A stretch of DNA of 64,000 nt from Sepioteuthis lessoniana. Taxonomy: Eukaryota > Mollusca > Cephalopoda > Myopsida > Loliginidae. Position 1 is the first letter of the stretch; every line of letters starts with the position of its first letter. Shown one piece after another: positions 52,565 to 63,142 of this stretch. Location: assembly GCA_963585895.1 (NCBI GenBank), contig OY757939.1, positions 53,450,621-53,514,620 of the forward strand, written 5' to 3'. A program made the position numbers and the translations under genes. The notes under the pieces were generated by a model, which worked only from the letters and a program-made list of their open reading frames with translations, had not been told where the DNA came from and did not search any database.

Positions 52565-52912
52565 CAAATTGGTTAAAAAGTAGAACAAGAGTTGAATTTA
52601 GCTGCTACAAATCCTACAAAATTAGTTCATATCATTTACAAGTTTTTTTTTTCAGAATTTTATCACCCAAATTTGGTGGGGCATGCTTTACACAACAGCA
52701 AGTTATACACAAATAATTACACAAGTATATTTGTGTTATCAATGAAATTATTTCAAATATCTGTTTTTTTATTTTTGGAAACGGGTTATCTTACATTCTA
52801 TTCCTGAAAGGAAAAAAGAACTGCTGATTCAAAATTCGAAAAATACTAAGCTTTTAATGGTATCAAAAAGTAATTCATTAAGGAAATAGACAAGAATCTA
52901 CACAAATAGTAA
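52565..52912. other. Unassigned interval
   Basis: No family recognised. AGGAAATAGACAAGAATC at 52881 has a reverse-complement partner at 54800-54827 (26 of about 28 bases). Confidence 0.35.
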
Positions 52913-52914
52913 GT

Positions 52915-53535
52915 TTTGTTTGGTTTTGTTTTATGGCACATCAACCTTTGTAGGTTATCTAATGCCAAATCTTGTTCTTATATATATATATATATATATG
53001 ACTTGTAAGCAAATACATAGTTTGTATGTAACGTTATTATTGAATGAGCCAGAACACACAGTTAGATAGTTTTAAGTATTGCTATTAGATGCTAATAATT
53101 TTATCTGACATTAATCATTTATGTGTATACAGTTAAAGGGTTTCAAGTATTGTTATTAGCACTATTGATTCCATTTAATATAAATTATTTGTTTGCACAC
53201 AGTTCAATTGTTTCAAGTATTGCTATTAAATGCTAATAATTCTATCTAACATTAATCATTTGTGAGCATACAGCTAAAGGGTTTCAAGTATTGTTATTAG
53301 CACTATTGATTCTATTTAATATAAATCATTTGTTTGCACACATTTCAATTATTTCAAGTATTGCTATTTAATACTAATAATTCTATTTAATATTAATCAT
53401 TTATTTGTACACAGTTAAATGGTTTCAAGTTTAGTAAATGACTGAATAATTATTTGACCAATAGATGCGACCCTTACAGACTCTGCCACACCAGGACAGA
53501 GTGGTAATGAAAATTTGTTTTCAATTTTTTTTATT
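52915..53535 (-). repeat. SINE-D copy with higher-order body repeat
   Basis: Tail TTTTATGGCACATCAACC at 52928, a (TA)n run, then body units with TTTCAAGTATTG at about 53142, 53212, 53283, 53353 and 53423 (70-bp period). Alternate units are more alike, giving a 141-bp dimer. Head is reduced to 53460-53510. Confidence 0.75.
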
Positions 53536-53719
53536 TAATATTAGTCATTTGTTATATGGTTTCAAATAACTAGTAAAATCCCAAGTAAACAATTAAAGCT
53601 TCAAATAATCATTCTTAATACAAGTTATATGATATCTAGTATTCCTATCTAATACTAATAATTGTATGGCTTCAAGTGATTATTTCTATTCAATATTAGT
53701 CATTTGTTTGCACACAGTC

Positions 53720-54660
53720 ATAGTTGGTTGGTTTGTTGGTTGTTCTATTTTTCAGCATATCAACCCTTTTCCGGTCATTTAATGCCAAATCAAGTCATTT
53801 TGATAAAAACATTGTTTTAGTTTGGTGTGATTTGGTTTGGTTCGGTTTTATGGCATATCAACCATTTGTAATATAATTGCTGAGGGATTTCGTTTTATAT
53901 ATCTTGCTTTTCGGTTTAGTTAGGCTGAGAACCTTTCGCTTAGCGCATGGGTTAGTTAGATGCAACATTAACGCAGGAAGCATGGGCTGAGATTTGAGAA
54001 AAAGCAGTTAGTTGAGTTCCTGCCTCGGGAGAAGAAAGTTGACTTTCGGGGCTCACTGAGACCAGACCAGTAATTTGTGGCTGGGTGCCGCACGTGGTGG
54101 GAGGCAGATGGAAAAGTCAGCATAGAAAGATTGTGTCTCTCTCTCATGTTGAATAACCTTTAACTCAAAGGTAATAAAGTTTCATAACTGAACCAATTTC
54201 GTGAATCTCGTGTTTTCGGATTCCTATATATGTTTATGAACATTATGTCCATTTCACACATCTGTATATCTGGCTATGTAACACATTGTCAGTTATTTAG
54301 TGCCAAATCCATTTTTATACATATAAACAGTTTTATTTCAAACAATTCAGTTTATCATAAGTACACAGTTTAGCTCTATTTAACCCATAGATATGACCCT
54401 GATAGGGTGCATGATAGCACTTGAGTGATGGCAATAAAGAAATTCTCTACATTTCCCAAAGCTTGAGGATTACTGAAGACTTAGCATCAGATTATTTCGT
54501 GTCATATACAGGACACTCATTAGGGGATTCTTACCCCTCTGCAGAGATGCAATTGGTGTATTTTACAGCCCTAGCTGACTGGGCCTGGTAATGGAAGATC
54601 ACTTCCCACAAATTCTAAGATTGGAGCCTCACCATCAGATGCAGTTTAATGGCATACCTA
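53720..54660 (-). repeat. SINE-D copies with nested solo LTR
   Basis: Tail remnants at 53750-53800, tail 53845-53866 resuming at 54288 (GTCAGTTATTTAGTGCCAAATCC), body 54310-54370, head 54378-54590 (CCCATAGATATGACCCTGAT; CTAGCTGACTGGGCC), and a further head piece 54590-54660. The LTR 53867-54283 sits in the tail. Confidence 0.75.
53867..54283 (+). mobile_element. Solo LTR, second LTR family
   Basis: LTR-retrotransposon fossil flanked by CATT (53863-53866, 54284-54287). Begins TGTAATATAATTGC, ends CTATGTAACA. Shares GGTTTAGTTAGGCTGAGAAC with 364-896 and has AATAAAG near 54174. No internal region is present. Confidence 0.87.
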
Positions 54661-54664
54661 AGAC

Positions 54665-54984
54665 AACAGATAGTAAAGGTAATTGGATGAAATAATATTG
54701 ACACGTCATTCCATAAAAATATGTCCACAAATTTACACGATTGGCTTTAACAATTAAAGAAATCAAAGAGAAAAGCGATCTGATGCAAAATTAATTTTTC
54801 TATTTGTGTAATTCTTGTCTATTTCCTGACCAATTATTTGTGCTCTACTGTTGTTTTGGCCCAACATCTACGGGTTGGTGAGGAATATCAGGTGGTGAGA
54901 AAAGTTAAACAAAATCAGGACCAATTATAACAATGTGATTCCTAGAAACACGACCCTTGTAAGTTTATTACAGTGCTGACATCT
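54665..54984. other. Unassigned interval
   Basis: No family or coding signal was recognised. Confidence 0.35.
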
Positions 54985-55001
54985 TCAGAACTTGGTGCTA
55001 T

Positions 55002-55290
55002 CATATTTACCAACCCCTCCACTCGGGCAGGGTATGACACAAGGTCAATTTTTAAGCGGAGTTTAACAGGTTTGAATTCAGAGTTTTCCTTCTCCTAGAC
55101 TAGTTGCCTCACCAAGGCTGAAGAATCCAGTCTGCCCTACTACTTACCCATAGCTGGAGGGAGAACAATTGGATTTATACCTTTCCCAAGGGTATTAGTG
55201 CTATGTGAAATGCAATCAGTCTCGTCCAGGATTTGAACTCGTATCATTGTGTCCATTTCCTATGTTGATAACTATTACACCACGGGCACC
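55002..55290 (-). repeat. SINE-A full copy with 17-bp target duplication
   Basis: Flanked by TCAGAACTTGGTGCTAT (54985-55001) and TCAGAACTAGGTGCTAT (55291-55307), one mismatch. Complete from CAACCCCTCCACTCGGGC to the head ACTATTACACCACGGGCACC. Confidence 0.93.
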
Positions 55291-55359
55291 TCAGAACTAG
55301 GTGCTATAATTGTTTTCTAAGGATTATTTTAATTAGTTAGTTGAAACACTATAACTATG

Positions 55360-55835
55360 AGGCTCCAGGAATGCAGAGTAGCCCTTTATTACCTTTGATC
55401 TCAAATTCACTCTGGTCTGGAGAGGTAACACCTGATAGGGTCCTATCTATGGGTCAAATAGAACAAAACTGTGTACTTATGCTTAACTGATTTGTTTGAA
55501 ATAGAACTGTTTTGAAATTTAAACTGCATACTTATGCTAAACTGAATTGTTTGAAATGGAACTATTTTGATATTTAACTGTGTGTAAATAAATAACTGAT
55601 GTTTAATTGAATCGTTAGTGAGACATTACAATAGTTGAAAGTATTAAACTTTGCCAACTAAACTGAATAGTTTGTAATAGAACTGTTTTTGACTGTTAAA
55701 CTTTGTACTAATGCTAAACTGAATTGTTTGAAATAGGACTGTTTATATGTATAAAAATGGATTTGGCATTAGATAACCTACAATGGTTGATATGCCATAA
55801 AACCAAACCAAACCAAACCAAACCAAACTAAAACA
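55360..55835 (+). repeat. SINE-D copy lacking the outer head
   Basis: GAGGCTCCAGGAATGCAGAG, CCTATCTATGGGTCAAATAG, body with AAACTGAATTGTTTGAAATA repeated, tail GGATTTGGCATTAGATAACC and (AACCA)n extended to 55830. Confidence 0.82.
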
Positions 55836-55849
55836 ATGTTTTTATCAAA

Positions 55850-56165
55850 ATAACTTGATTTGGCATTAAATGACCCGAAAAGCATTGATATGCTCTAAAA
55901 CAAAACAACCAACCAACTATAACTGTGTGCAAACAAATGACTAATATTGAATAGAAATAATTATTTGAAGCCATATTATTATTAGTATTAGATAGGAATA
56001 TTTGATAATACAAATTATTCAAAGTTATATGATATCAAGTATTCAGATCACGAATAATTACTTGAAGCTTTAATTGTTTACTTGGGATTTTACAAGTTAT
56101 TTGAAACCATATAACAGTGTACTAACAATTGACTAATATTAAATCAAAATAATTGTAACCATATA
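55850..56165 (+). repeat. SINE-D body and tail fragment
   Basis: Tail-like TTGGCATTAAATGACCCG at 55858 followed by body units (GAAACCATATAACAGTGTAC) in the same orientation. Confidence 0.6.
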
Positions 56166-57020
56166 AGGATTTTATCGACAAAATCAGAGAAAATGGCTTC
56201 AAGCTGACTAAGAGAAGAAGCAAAAGATACCCCGCAAAAACAATCACAGATGCCGACTACGCTGATGACTTGGCATTACTGGCGAATACGCCTAATCAAG
56301 CAGAGACACTACTGCATAGTCTGGAACGAGTCGCAGCTGGCATTGGCCTCCATGTCAATGCACACAAAACTGAATATATGTGTTACAACCAAACGGGCAA
56401 CATTGCCACACTAGACGGAGCCTCTCTGAATCTAGTAGACAAATTCACCTACCTAGGAAGTAGCGTCTCATCAACCAAAAAAGACATCGACACACGAATG
56501 ACAAAGGCATGGACGGCTATCGATAGGCTCTCGATCATATGGAAATCAGACCTAACCGATAAAATGAAACGCAGTCTCTTCCAGGCAGCGGTTGTGTCGA
56601 TACTGCTATATGGATGCACTACATGGACGCTAACTAAATGGCTGGAGAAGAAACTAGACGGAAATTACACAAGAATGTTGAGAGCAGTATTGAACAAGTC
56701 CTGGTGACAACACCTCATGAGACACCAACTATACGGACACTTGCCCCCCATCACGAAAACTATACAAGTTAGACGAACCAGACATGCGGGACACTACTGG
56801 AGAAGCAAGGACGAGCTCATAAGTGATGTACTCCAATGGACCCCTACATATGGCCGTTCAAAAGCAGGACGACCAGCTCGAACTTACATACAGCAGCTAT
56901 GTGAGGACACAGGATGTAACCCTGAAGACCTGCCGGAGGCAATGAATGATAGGGAGAAGTGGCGAGAGAGGATCAGGGATATCCATGCTGGCGGCACAAC
57001 TTGATGATAATGATGATGAT
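56166..57020 (+). mobile_element. LINE-R longest copy
   Basis: RTE-like 3' part beginning just upstream of the RT catalytic motif and ending with ACTTGATGATAATGATGATG. The trinucleotide tail fits RTE-clade elements. Inserted in SINE-D body sequence. Confidence 0.9.
56171..57004 (+). pseudogene. LINE-R reverse transcriptase C-terminal part, one stop
   Basis: Frame reads ..KTITDADYADDLALLANTPN.. with the catalytic YADD box (56258-56269). It continues through LHVNAHKTEYMCYNQ, LVDKFTYLGSSVSST, AWTAIDRLSIIWKSDL, AAVVSILLYGCTTWTLTK, GHLPPITKTIQVRRTRHAG and GRPARTYIQQLCEDTGC to RDIHAGGTT and a stop. A single in-frame TGA at 56705 (after KSW) splits it, where sister copies encode R. The N-terminal endonuclease and RT palm before YADD are absent, so it cannot retrotranspose. 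Best-preserved RT in the window. Confidence 0.88.
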
Positions 57021-57096
57021 TAGTATTAGACAGGAATACTTGAAACCATTTAAGTATGTGCAAACAAATGATTAATATTTAATAGAAATAATTGAA

Positions 57097-57507
57097 GATA
57101 CTACTATATGGATGCACTACTTGAACGCTCACTAAACGGCTGGAGAAGAAGCTAGACGCCAATTACACAAGAATGTTGCGAGCTATATTGAACAAGTCCT
57201 GGCGGCAACACCCCACAAGACACCAACTATACGGCCACCTACCTCCCATCACGAAAACTATCCAAGTTAGACGAACCAGACATGCAGGATACTGCTGGAG
57301 AAGCAAGGACAAGCTCATAAGTGATGTACTCCTATGGACCCCCGCATGTGGCCAAGCAAAAGCAGGACGACCAGCTCGAACGTACATATAGCAGCTATGT
57401 AAGGATACGGGATGTAGCCCTGAAGACCTGCCAGATGCAATGAATGATAGGGAGGAGTGGCGAGAGAGGGTCAGGGATATCCGTGCAAGCGGTACGACAT
57501 GATGAGG
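57097..57507 (+). mobile_element. LINE-R 3' copy
   Basis: Starts at LLYGCTT-like sequence. Encodes MLRAILNKSW-like (here ELY..), HPTRHQLYGHLPPITK, RRTRHAGYCWRS and DVLLWTPACG. Ends ACGACATGATGAGGATG. Confidence 0.88.
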
Positions 57508-57514
57508 ATGAATA

Positions 57515-57975
57515 CTTTCTATTAGATAGGAACTTTTGAAACCATATATCTTTGTACAAACAAATAACTAATATTAAATAGAAATAATTACTTGAAGCCA
57601 TGTAATTCTTCATATGAGATAGGAATACTAGATATCTTATAACTTTGAATTATTTATATTAAGAATAGTTATTTGAAGCAATAATTATTTACTAATGACT
57701 ATGAGTCACTTGAAACTATATAACTGTGTGCAAACAAATAACTAATATTAAATAGAAATAATTACTTTTTATCATATTATTATTTGTATTAGATAGGAAT
57801 ATTTGAAACCATACAATTGTGTGCAAACTATTTGTATTAGATTGGAATAGTTGATATTACATATATTTGTCCAAATAAATCTTAAAAAACATAAAAAATG
57901 TAAATATAAATCTACAATGAATGCAATCCCCTAAACTCTTGGCATAAGATAACCCCAAATGATTGAAACATCATT
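57515..57975 (+). repeat. SINE-D body and tail
   Basis: Body units with AGATAGGAACTTTTGAAACC and GTGCAAACAAATAACTAATA, ending in a tail-like TTGGCATAAGATAACCCC at about 57939. Confidence 0.65.
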
Positions 57976-58044
57976 AAAATCAATCAATGAATATTGTATG
58001 TCAGAAGATTTAAAGTTTAATATTCAAAGTCTCCATAAAAAGAA

Positions 58045-58369
58045 TATTGCAGTGATTGGATTTGAAATAAAAGTCTTTATTGTCAATAAATATTGCCGTG
58101 ATTGGATTTGAAATAAAAGTCTTTATTGTCAATAAATATTGCACATGGATGGAATTAAAATAAAAGTCTTTATTGTCAATAAATATTGCAGTGATTGGAT
58201 TTGAAATAAAAGTCTTTATTGTCAATAAATATTCCACATGGCTGGAATTAAAATAAAAGTCTTTACTGTCAATAAATATTGCAGTGATTGGAAATGAAAC
58301 AAAAGTCTTTATTGTCAATAAATATTGCACATGGCTGGAATTAAAATAAAAGTCTTTACTGTCAATGAA
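58045..58369. repeat. Alternating 46/47-bp minisatellite
   Basis: Seven units starting at about 58045, 58091, 58137, 58184, 58230, 58277 and 58323. Two unit types alternate after the first: A with TGCAGTGATTGGATTTGA and B with TGCACATGGCTGGAATTA. Each contains AATAAAAGTCTTTATTGTCA. The order is A-A-B-A-B-A-B. Confidence 0.93.
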
Positions 58370-58439
58370 TACTATGAATATTTAATTCAATTTACATAAG
58401 AAATTCAGTAATTAGCCATTTTTAAGGCTTGATAGTTTC

Positions 58440-58695
58440 AGGCCATTGGCTTAATGAGTAGAGTAATTGCCAATGATCTGCGAGAACAGAGTTCAATCCC
58501 AGATCGAGTCATACCATAGAGTAAAAAAAATGGTACTTGATGCCGCCTTGCTTAGCATTCAGCATTATAAGGTTAGGATCAAGGGTAAAGTGGAGCAATC
58601 TGGGGCAAGGAGTAGCGCCCTCCCCTACATCTCGGTGTAGTAGCTCTTGGAAAGGGAGCCTTTGGGTCACTCTTGACTAAGGTCGCCACTTTTAC
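58440..58695 (+). repeat. SINE-C copy
   Basis: Box A-like TTAATGAGTAGAGTAATTGC, box B GAGTTCAATCCCAG, body GCCGCCTTGCTTAGCATTC, AAAGTGGAGCAATCTGGG, end AAGGTCGCCACTTTT. Confidence 0.85.
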
Positions 58696-58849
58696 AATTT
58701 TACTTTTTACTTTAGTTTAAAAGCAAAAAAAAGTCAATGAATGAAAATGACTGGCAATTTGATTATTCGCTAAAAGTGTTTGAGATATATCAATAAAATT
58801 TACATCTCGCATGATACCCAAACCTCTCTGATGCATTTTGGCTTAGCTT

Positions 58850-59330
58850 GGCTAATTTTTTAATGGCATATCAACTCCTTTTGGGTTATTTAATGCTGAA
58901 ATTTGATTAATTTGTAAATGTTTGATTATAAATAGTTATGACTACAATTTCAACATCCCATTGCAATCATTTTTTTAATTATACTTTTTTTTTATCAATA
59001 ATAATTTTTTGTTGGTGCACAGTTATATGGTCTCAAGTATTCCTGTCCAATATTAATAACTTGTATACAGTTATATGGTCACAAGTATTACAAAAAATTA
59101 TATAGTTTCAAGCAATTATAATTATATTCTGTGAATAATCATATAGTTTCAAGTAATTATTCTTAATTATTCTCACAGTTATATGGTTTCATATATTTGA
59201 ATCCAATGCCAATTATTTTCAAACGGATTTATTTGACTTTAATAGATACTACCACTCAGGATCTAAGTGGACCTGAGAGAAATGGCAGTGAAGAAATACT
59301 ACATGCTTCAGATTTCCAGAACTGGTGCTC
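58850..59330 (-). repeat. SINE-D copy, head eroded
   Basis: Tail TTTTTTAATGGCATATCAAC at 58855, body with ATATGGTCTCAAGTATTCC units, then 59230-59330 (AGATACTACCACTCAGGATC). Confidence 0.65.
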
Positions 59331-59430
59331 CTAAGAAGTATATCAATCATAGTACAGGGACAATCTGTGAAGAGGTTATTTTCCAGTTCCCATGACATGA
59401 GTTGTTAAATAATCTTCCATCCGATCAGAG

Positions 59431-59800
59431 TGTTGTATACTCATATGCAGATGCATAGCAGCACAACAATAATAAGGACGACACCATAACTGCGGTTCTT
59501 TCCCATTCTCCTGGGCTGCTCAACCGGGGGCCTGGGGGCCCACTCTGCTGGGTGCTGGCTTTCTCTACCACATCTTGTCACCAACGGGTCTGGTCTCCAA
59601 ACTAACTGACTTCCTGTCTTCACTGAGTTATATAATAGTTCAACGCCCCCTTCTTCTTGTGGGCGTCACAATTGCACTCATTCAACCCATCCATAGTCAA
59701 GGTTATAATTCTGATATTCCTCGACCGGATGCACCTGTTATTTATACAGGTGCATTTCCTATTTTGACAGCCTGGCCGGGTTGTAGGTCAATATACAACA
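59431..59800 (-). mobile_element. Solo LTR, first LTR family
   Basis: LTR-retrotransposon fossil flanked by AGAG (59427-59430, 59801-59804). Minus-strand start TGTTGTATATTGACC is at the right end. The GCACCTGTTATTTATACAGG palindromic segment and GTTATATAATAG TATA region match 21510-22364 closely. 370 bp, shorter than its relatives in the polyadenylation part. No internal region is present. Confidence 0.88.
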
Positions 59801-59804
59801 AGAG

Positions 59805-60115
59805 ATCAAACAGAGTAAAATTCCTGGCAGACAAGAGGAGGGAATTTCCATCTTTGTGCAGTTCTCTCAGCCCCAAAATTCCTTTTTTTTAATCTTGAAC
59901 TTTGGGATTTATTTTCCGTCTTGTTATTTGATAACTTAAATTATGGCATTTAAATTATTTAGATGGCATCTATCAAACAATCCAGTTCTTCATACATTCT
60001 TAAAATTTCTTTAATTTGATTTAATTCAATTTTAAAATCCTTTAAGCAAAACTATTTTGTTTTTAGTTATCAACCTTTGAATATTGTAGTGAAGATATCA
60101 TTCATGACATGTTTG
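59805..60115. other. Unassigned AT-rich interval
   Basis: No family or coding signal was recognised. Confidence 0.35.
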
Positions 60116-60116
60116 T

Positions 60117-60362
60117 TTGCTTTGCTTTGGTTTCTTTGTTTAATGGCATATCAACCTTCATGGATTATTTAATGCCAAAGCCATCCTTGTAGAAGAACAG
60201 TCATGATACTATTTAACTCATATCTGGGGGGATTAGGAGGTTCATGCCTTTCCAAAGAGTATGAGTCTCAAAGTGAACATGATAGTATAACTGGAGTTTG
60301 AACTCACTTACAACTATGCTGCAGTCCAGAATGTTAGCCACTGCCCCACAGAGACTCCCCTT
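60117..60362 (-). repeat. SINE-B full copy
   Basis: Tail TTTAATGGCATATCAACCTT, GCCATCCTTGTAGAAGAACA, head at the right GAGTTTGAACTCACTTACAA, AGCCACTGCCCCACAGAGAC. Confidence 0.82.
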
Positions 60363-60387
60363 CAATGAATTGGAATCATTATTATCA

Positions 60388-61240
60388 TAATTTAGTACTA
60401 CTCCTCAGAGAAAACATCTTTGAAATGACAAAGAAAAGAAGCAGAAGGTACCCCACAAAAACAATTACCGATGCCAACTACGCTGGTGACATAGTGATTC
60501 TGGCAAATACACCAAACCAAGCTGAAACACTACTGCATAGTTTGGAACGAGCCACCACAGGCATTGGCCTCCATGTCAATGCACACAAAACTGAATATAT
60601 GTGGTATAATCAGACAGGCGACATCTCCACACTAGACGGAACCTCTCTGAAACTTGTAGACAAATTCACCTACCTAGGAAGCAGTATCTCATCAACTGAA
60701 AAAGACATCAATACGCGGCTAACAAAAGCATGGACAGCTATTGATAGGCTATCGATCATATGGAAATTAGACCTGACCAATAAAATGAAACACAGTTTCT
60801 CCCAGGCAGCAGTCATGTTGATACTACTGTATGGATGCACTACTTGAACGTTAACAAAACAGCTGGAGAAGAAGCTAGACGGCAATTATACAAGAATGCT
60901 GTGAGCAATATTGAACATGTCCTGGTGGCAACACCCCACAAAGCACCAACTATACGGCCACCTGCCTCCCATCACGAAAACTATACAAGATAGGCAAACC
61001 AGACATGCAGGACACTGCTGGAGAAGCAAGGACGAGCTCATAAGTGATGTACTCCTATGGACCCCCACATATGGCCAAGCAAAAGCAGGACGACTAGCTT
61101 GAACATTCATACATACATATGTGAGGATACGGGATGTAGCCCTGAAGACCTGCTGGAGGCAATGAACGATAGGGAGAAGTAGCGAGAGTGGGTCAGGGAT
61201 ATCTGGTGCTAGTGGCATGACATGATGATGATGATGATGA
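60388..61240 (+). mobile_element. LINE-R copy with defective catalytic box
   Basis: Similar extent to 56166-57020. The open frame 60365-60847 has DANYAGDIVILANTPNQAET, where YADD is changed to YAGD, which removes a catalytic aspartate. A stop follows LYGCTT, and later frames carry HLPPITKTIQ and GHCWRSKDELISDVLLWTPT. Ends GACATGATGATGATGATGATG. Confidence 0.9.
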
Positions 61241-61271
61241 GTACTACCCTATGCTGTTTATCAATGATTGT

Positions 61272-61372
61272 CAAATGGCCCAATCAATAGAGCCCACAAT
61301 ATGCTGTGTGCTGAGATCCCCTCCTCCATAGAAAAAGGATGTCCTGAGAGTAACACTAAATCAAATCCAGTT
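61272..61372 (+). repeat. SINE-D head fragment
   Basis: ATGGCCCAATCAATAGAGCC head (box A-like) to AGTAACACTAAATC, then replaced by SINE-B. Confidence 0.55.
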
Positions 61373-61568
61373 TCTTTATTTAAGAGTACATCAATACCAA
61401 AACTATCCTTGTAGAAGAAATAGAGGTACTATTTAACATATTGCTGGTTAGGTCAGTGAGTTCATGCCTTTCATAAGGGTATTAGTCTGAAAGTGGATAT
61501 AATAACAGGACTGGAATTCAAACTCTCTTACTCTGATGTCCTGTACATTAACCATGACGCCATAAGAA
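61365..61568 (-). repeat. SINE-B copy, diverged
   Basis: CCAAAACTATCCTTGTAGAA, GGTACTATTTAACATATTGC, head at the right with CATTAACCATGACGCC. Confidence 0.7.
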
Positions 61569-61709
61569 CTATTGTTATAAATTTTACATTCATCATTGGT
61601 CACTGGAATATTCTTCTCTTGCATAAACAATATGATGTTTACAATTCTGAGGTAAACAATGACCTAATGTCTCTATAGCGACTCTCTCTATTGTTCCGAA
61701 TGTATGAGT

Positions 61710-61936
61710 GCTCAGCAGTTAAAGATATGAACTGTTTAGGTGCTTACACAGGTGATTCGAGTATCCTGGGTATGACACTAAACTGCATCTAATTGTGAGG
61801 CTCTTATTCTGAAGCTCTTGAGTGTTGAATACCCCCTTCATTGCTATTACTCCAAGCTCGACTCATATCCGGAATAGAAGTACTTGTAAGGAATGATCTG
61901 TTTGAAAATTTACTTGTATTACATAGGAATACTTGA
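61710..61936 (+). repeat. SINE-D copy, diverged head
   Basis: AGTGCTCAGCAGTTAAAGAT, GGGTATGACACTAAACTGCA, GAATACCCCCTTCATTGC, then body to TAGGAATACTTGA. Confidence 0.6.
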
Positions 61937-62395
61937 TGTAATATATGTGTAGCAGCCACAGATCTATTTCCTTTCGTGAATCAATGCCTCCGTTAAGAGA
62001 GTCAATCACTCACTGACCAATCAACTGGCAGAGCGCATTAATTCCTTCTTCCTCTCAAGAACTATTTTTTCTAGTCCCTTCTTTTTGTGTGTTGGCGGTC
62101 AGAGAGCCATGAGCCGGCAGCACAAACAGATCTCTCTCATATGACTGCTACTGATTCCACTAGGAACCCATCGCTGAAGAAAACGCTACTGCTGGCTTCA
62201 CACATGCTTCCTATAAACCAAGGACCAACATACTGACCAGCAACACAAAAGGGATGCTTTTTCACTCTCACTCCTTTACGCCTACTACTATAATAAACCT
62301 TTCTTTGTTGAGTTGTTTAGAAGAAGTTTTGTAATTCATTCGTGTTGCCAAATAATTTATAGTGTTAGAGAAATTAACCATTTCCCAAATCACTA
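61937..62395. other. Unassigned interval, possibly another LTR-like fossil
   Basis: Begins near TGTGTAGCAGCCACAG and contains an AATAAACC signal near 62292. Moderately GC-balanced patch. No matching end or flanking duplication was found, so an LTR call is not supported. Confidence 0.25.
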
Positions 62396-62426
62396 AATAT
62401 GTATTTACCAACCCCTCTGCATGATG

Positions 62427-63142
62427 GTTTGGTTTGTTGGCTTTTATGGCATATCAACCTTTGTAGGTTATTTAATACCAAATCCATTTTTATCTAAATA
62501 ATCTGTTCTATTTAAAACAGTTCAGTTTAGCATAAGTACACAGTTTAATTGTCAAAAACATTTCCATTTCAAACTATTCAAGCAGTTATATGTAACAATT
62601 CAGTTAAGTGTAAATACAGTTCTAATGTCGAAAAACAGTTCTATTTCAAATAATTCAGTTAAGCATAAGCACTCAGTTTAAATGTAAGTACAGTTTAATT
62701 GTCAAAAACATTTCTATTTCAAGCTATTCAGTTTACTCAAACAATTCAGTTTAGCATAAGTATGCTGTTAGTTCTATTTAACCCATAGATAGGGCCCTAT
62801 CGTAATTTACGAAGCTCTTCGCTTCGATGTGGCACAAGGCCAAATGAATGGGGCTCCCAATGAGACTCGAACTCACTCGTGTAGGTTTGCTAGTCAAGCT
62901 TGCTAACCGTTACACCACCAAAGGTGCCCATAGATAGGGCCCTATCAAGTGCTACCACTCCGGGCCAGGGTGGATTTGGGAGCAATGGCAATGGAGGGGT
63001 ACTCTGCATTCCCCAAAGCTCCAGCACTGCTGGAACCTCACCATCAGATTGTTTAGTGTCATATCCAGAACACTCGTTAGTGGGGGTCTTACCCCTCTGC
63101 AGAGGTGCAGTCAATGTATTCTACAGCCCCAGCCGACTGGGC
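62427..63142 (-). repeat. SINE-D full copy with nested SINE-E
   Basis: Tail TTTTATGGCATATCAACCTT, body with repeated CAGTTCTATTTCAAATAATT-type units, head at the right CAGCCCCAGCCGACTGGGC. SINE-E lies at 62802-62926. Confidence 0.88.
62802..62926 (-). repeat. SINE-E, short tRNA-like insertion with perfect 20-bp duplication
   Basis: 125 bp flanked by CCCATAGATAGGGCCCTATC (62782-62801 and 62927-62946, identical). Minus strand starts CACCTTTGGTGGTGTAACGG with box A GGTGTAACGGTTAGC and box B GAGTTCGAGTCTC, then a short unrelated end with the hairpin CGAAGCGAAGAGCTTCG. Little beyond the tRNA part, and the intact duplication suggests a recent insertion. Confidence 0.9.

Noticed and set aside
58010-58330. 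106-residue minus-strand frame
   Set aside because: It is a reading of the 46/47-bp minisatellite and shows its period.
58010-58369. CRISPR-like regular repeats
   Set aside because: Units are contiguous tandem repeats with no unique spacers, in an animal genome.
61937-62395. Additional solo LTR
   Set aside because: TG-like start and AATAAA present, but no matching end and no flanking duplication.
62802-62926. Functional tRNA gene
   Set aside because: Flanked by a 20-bp duplication with no clean acceptor stem end, so it is a SINE or retroposed tRNA.
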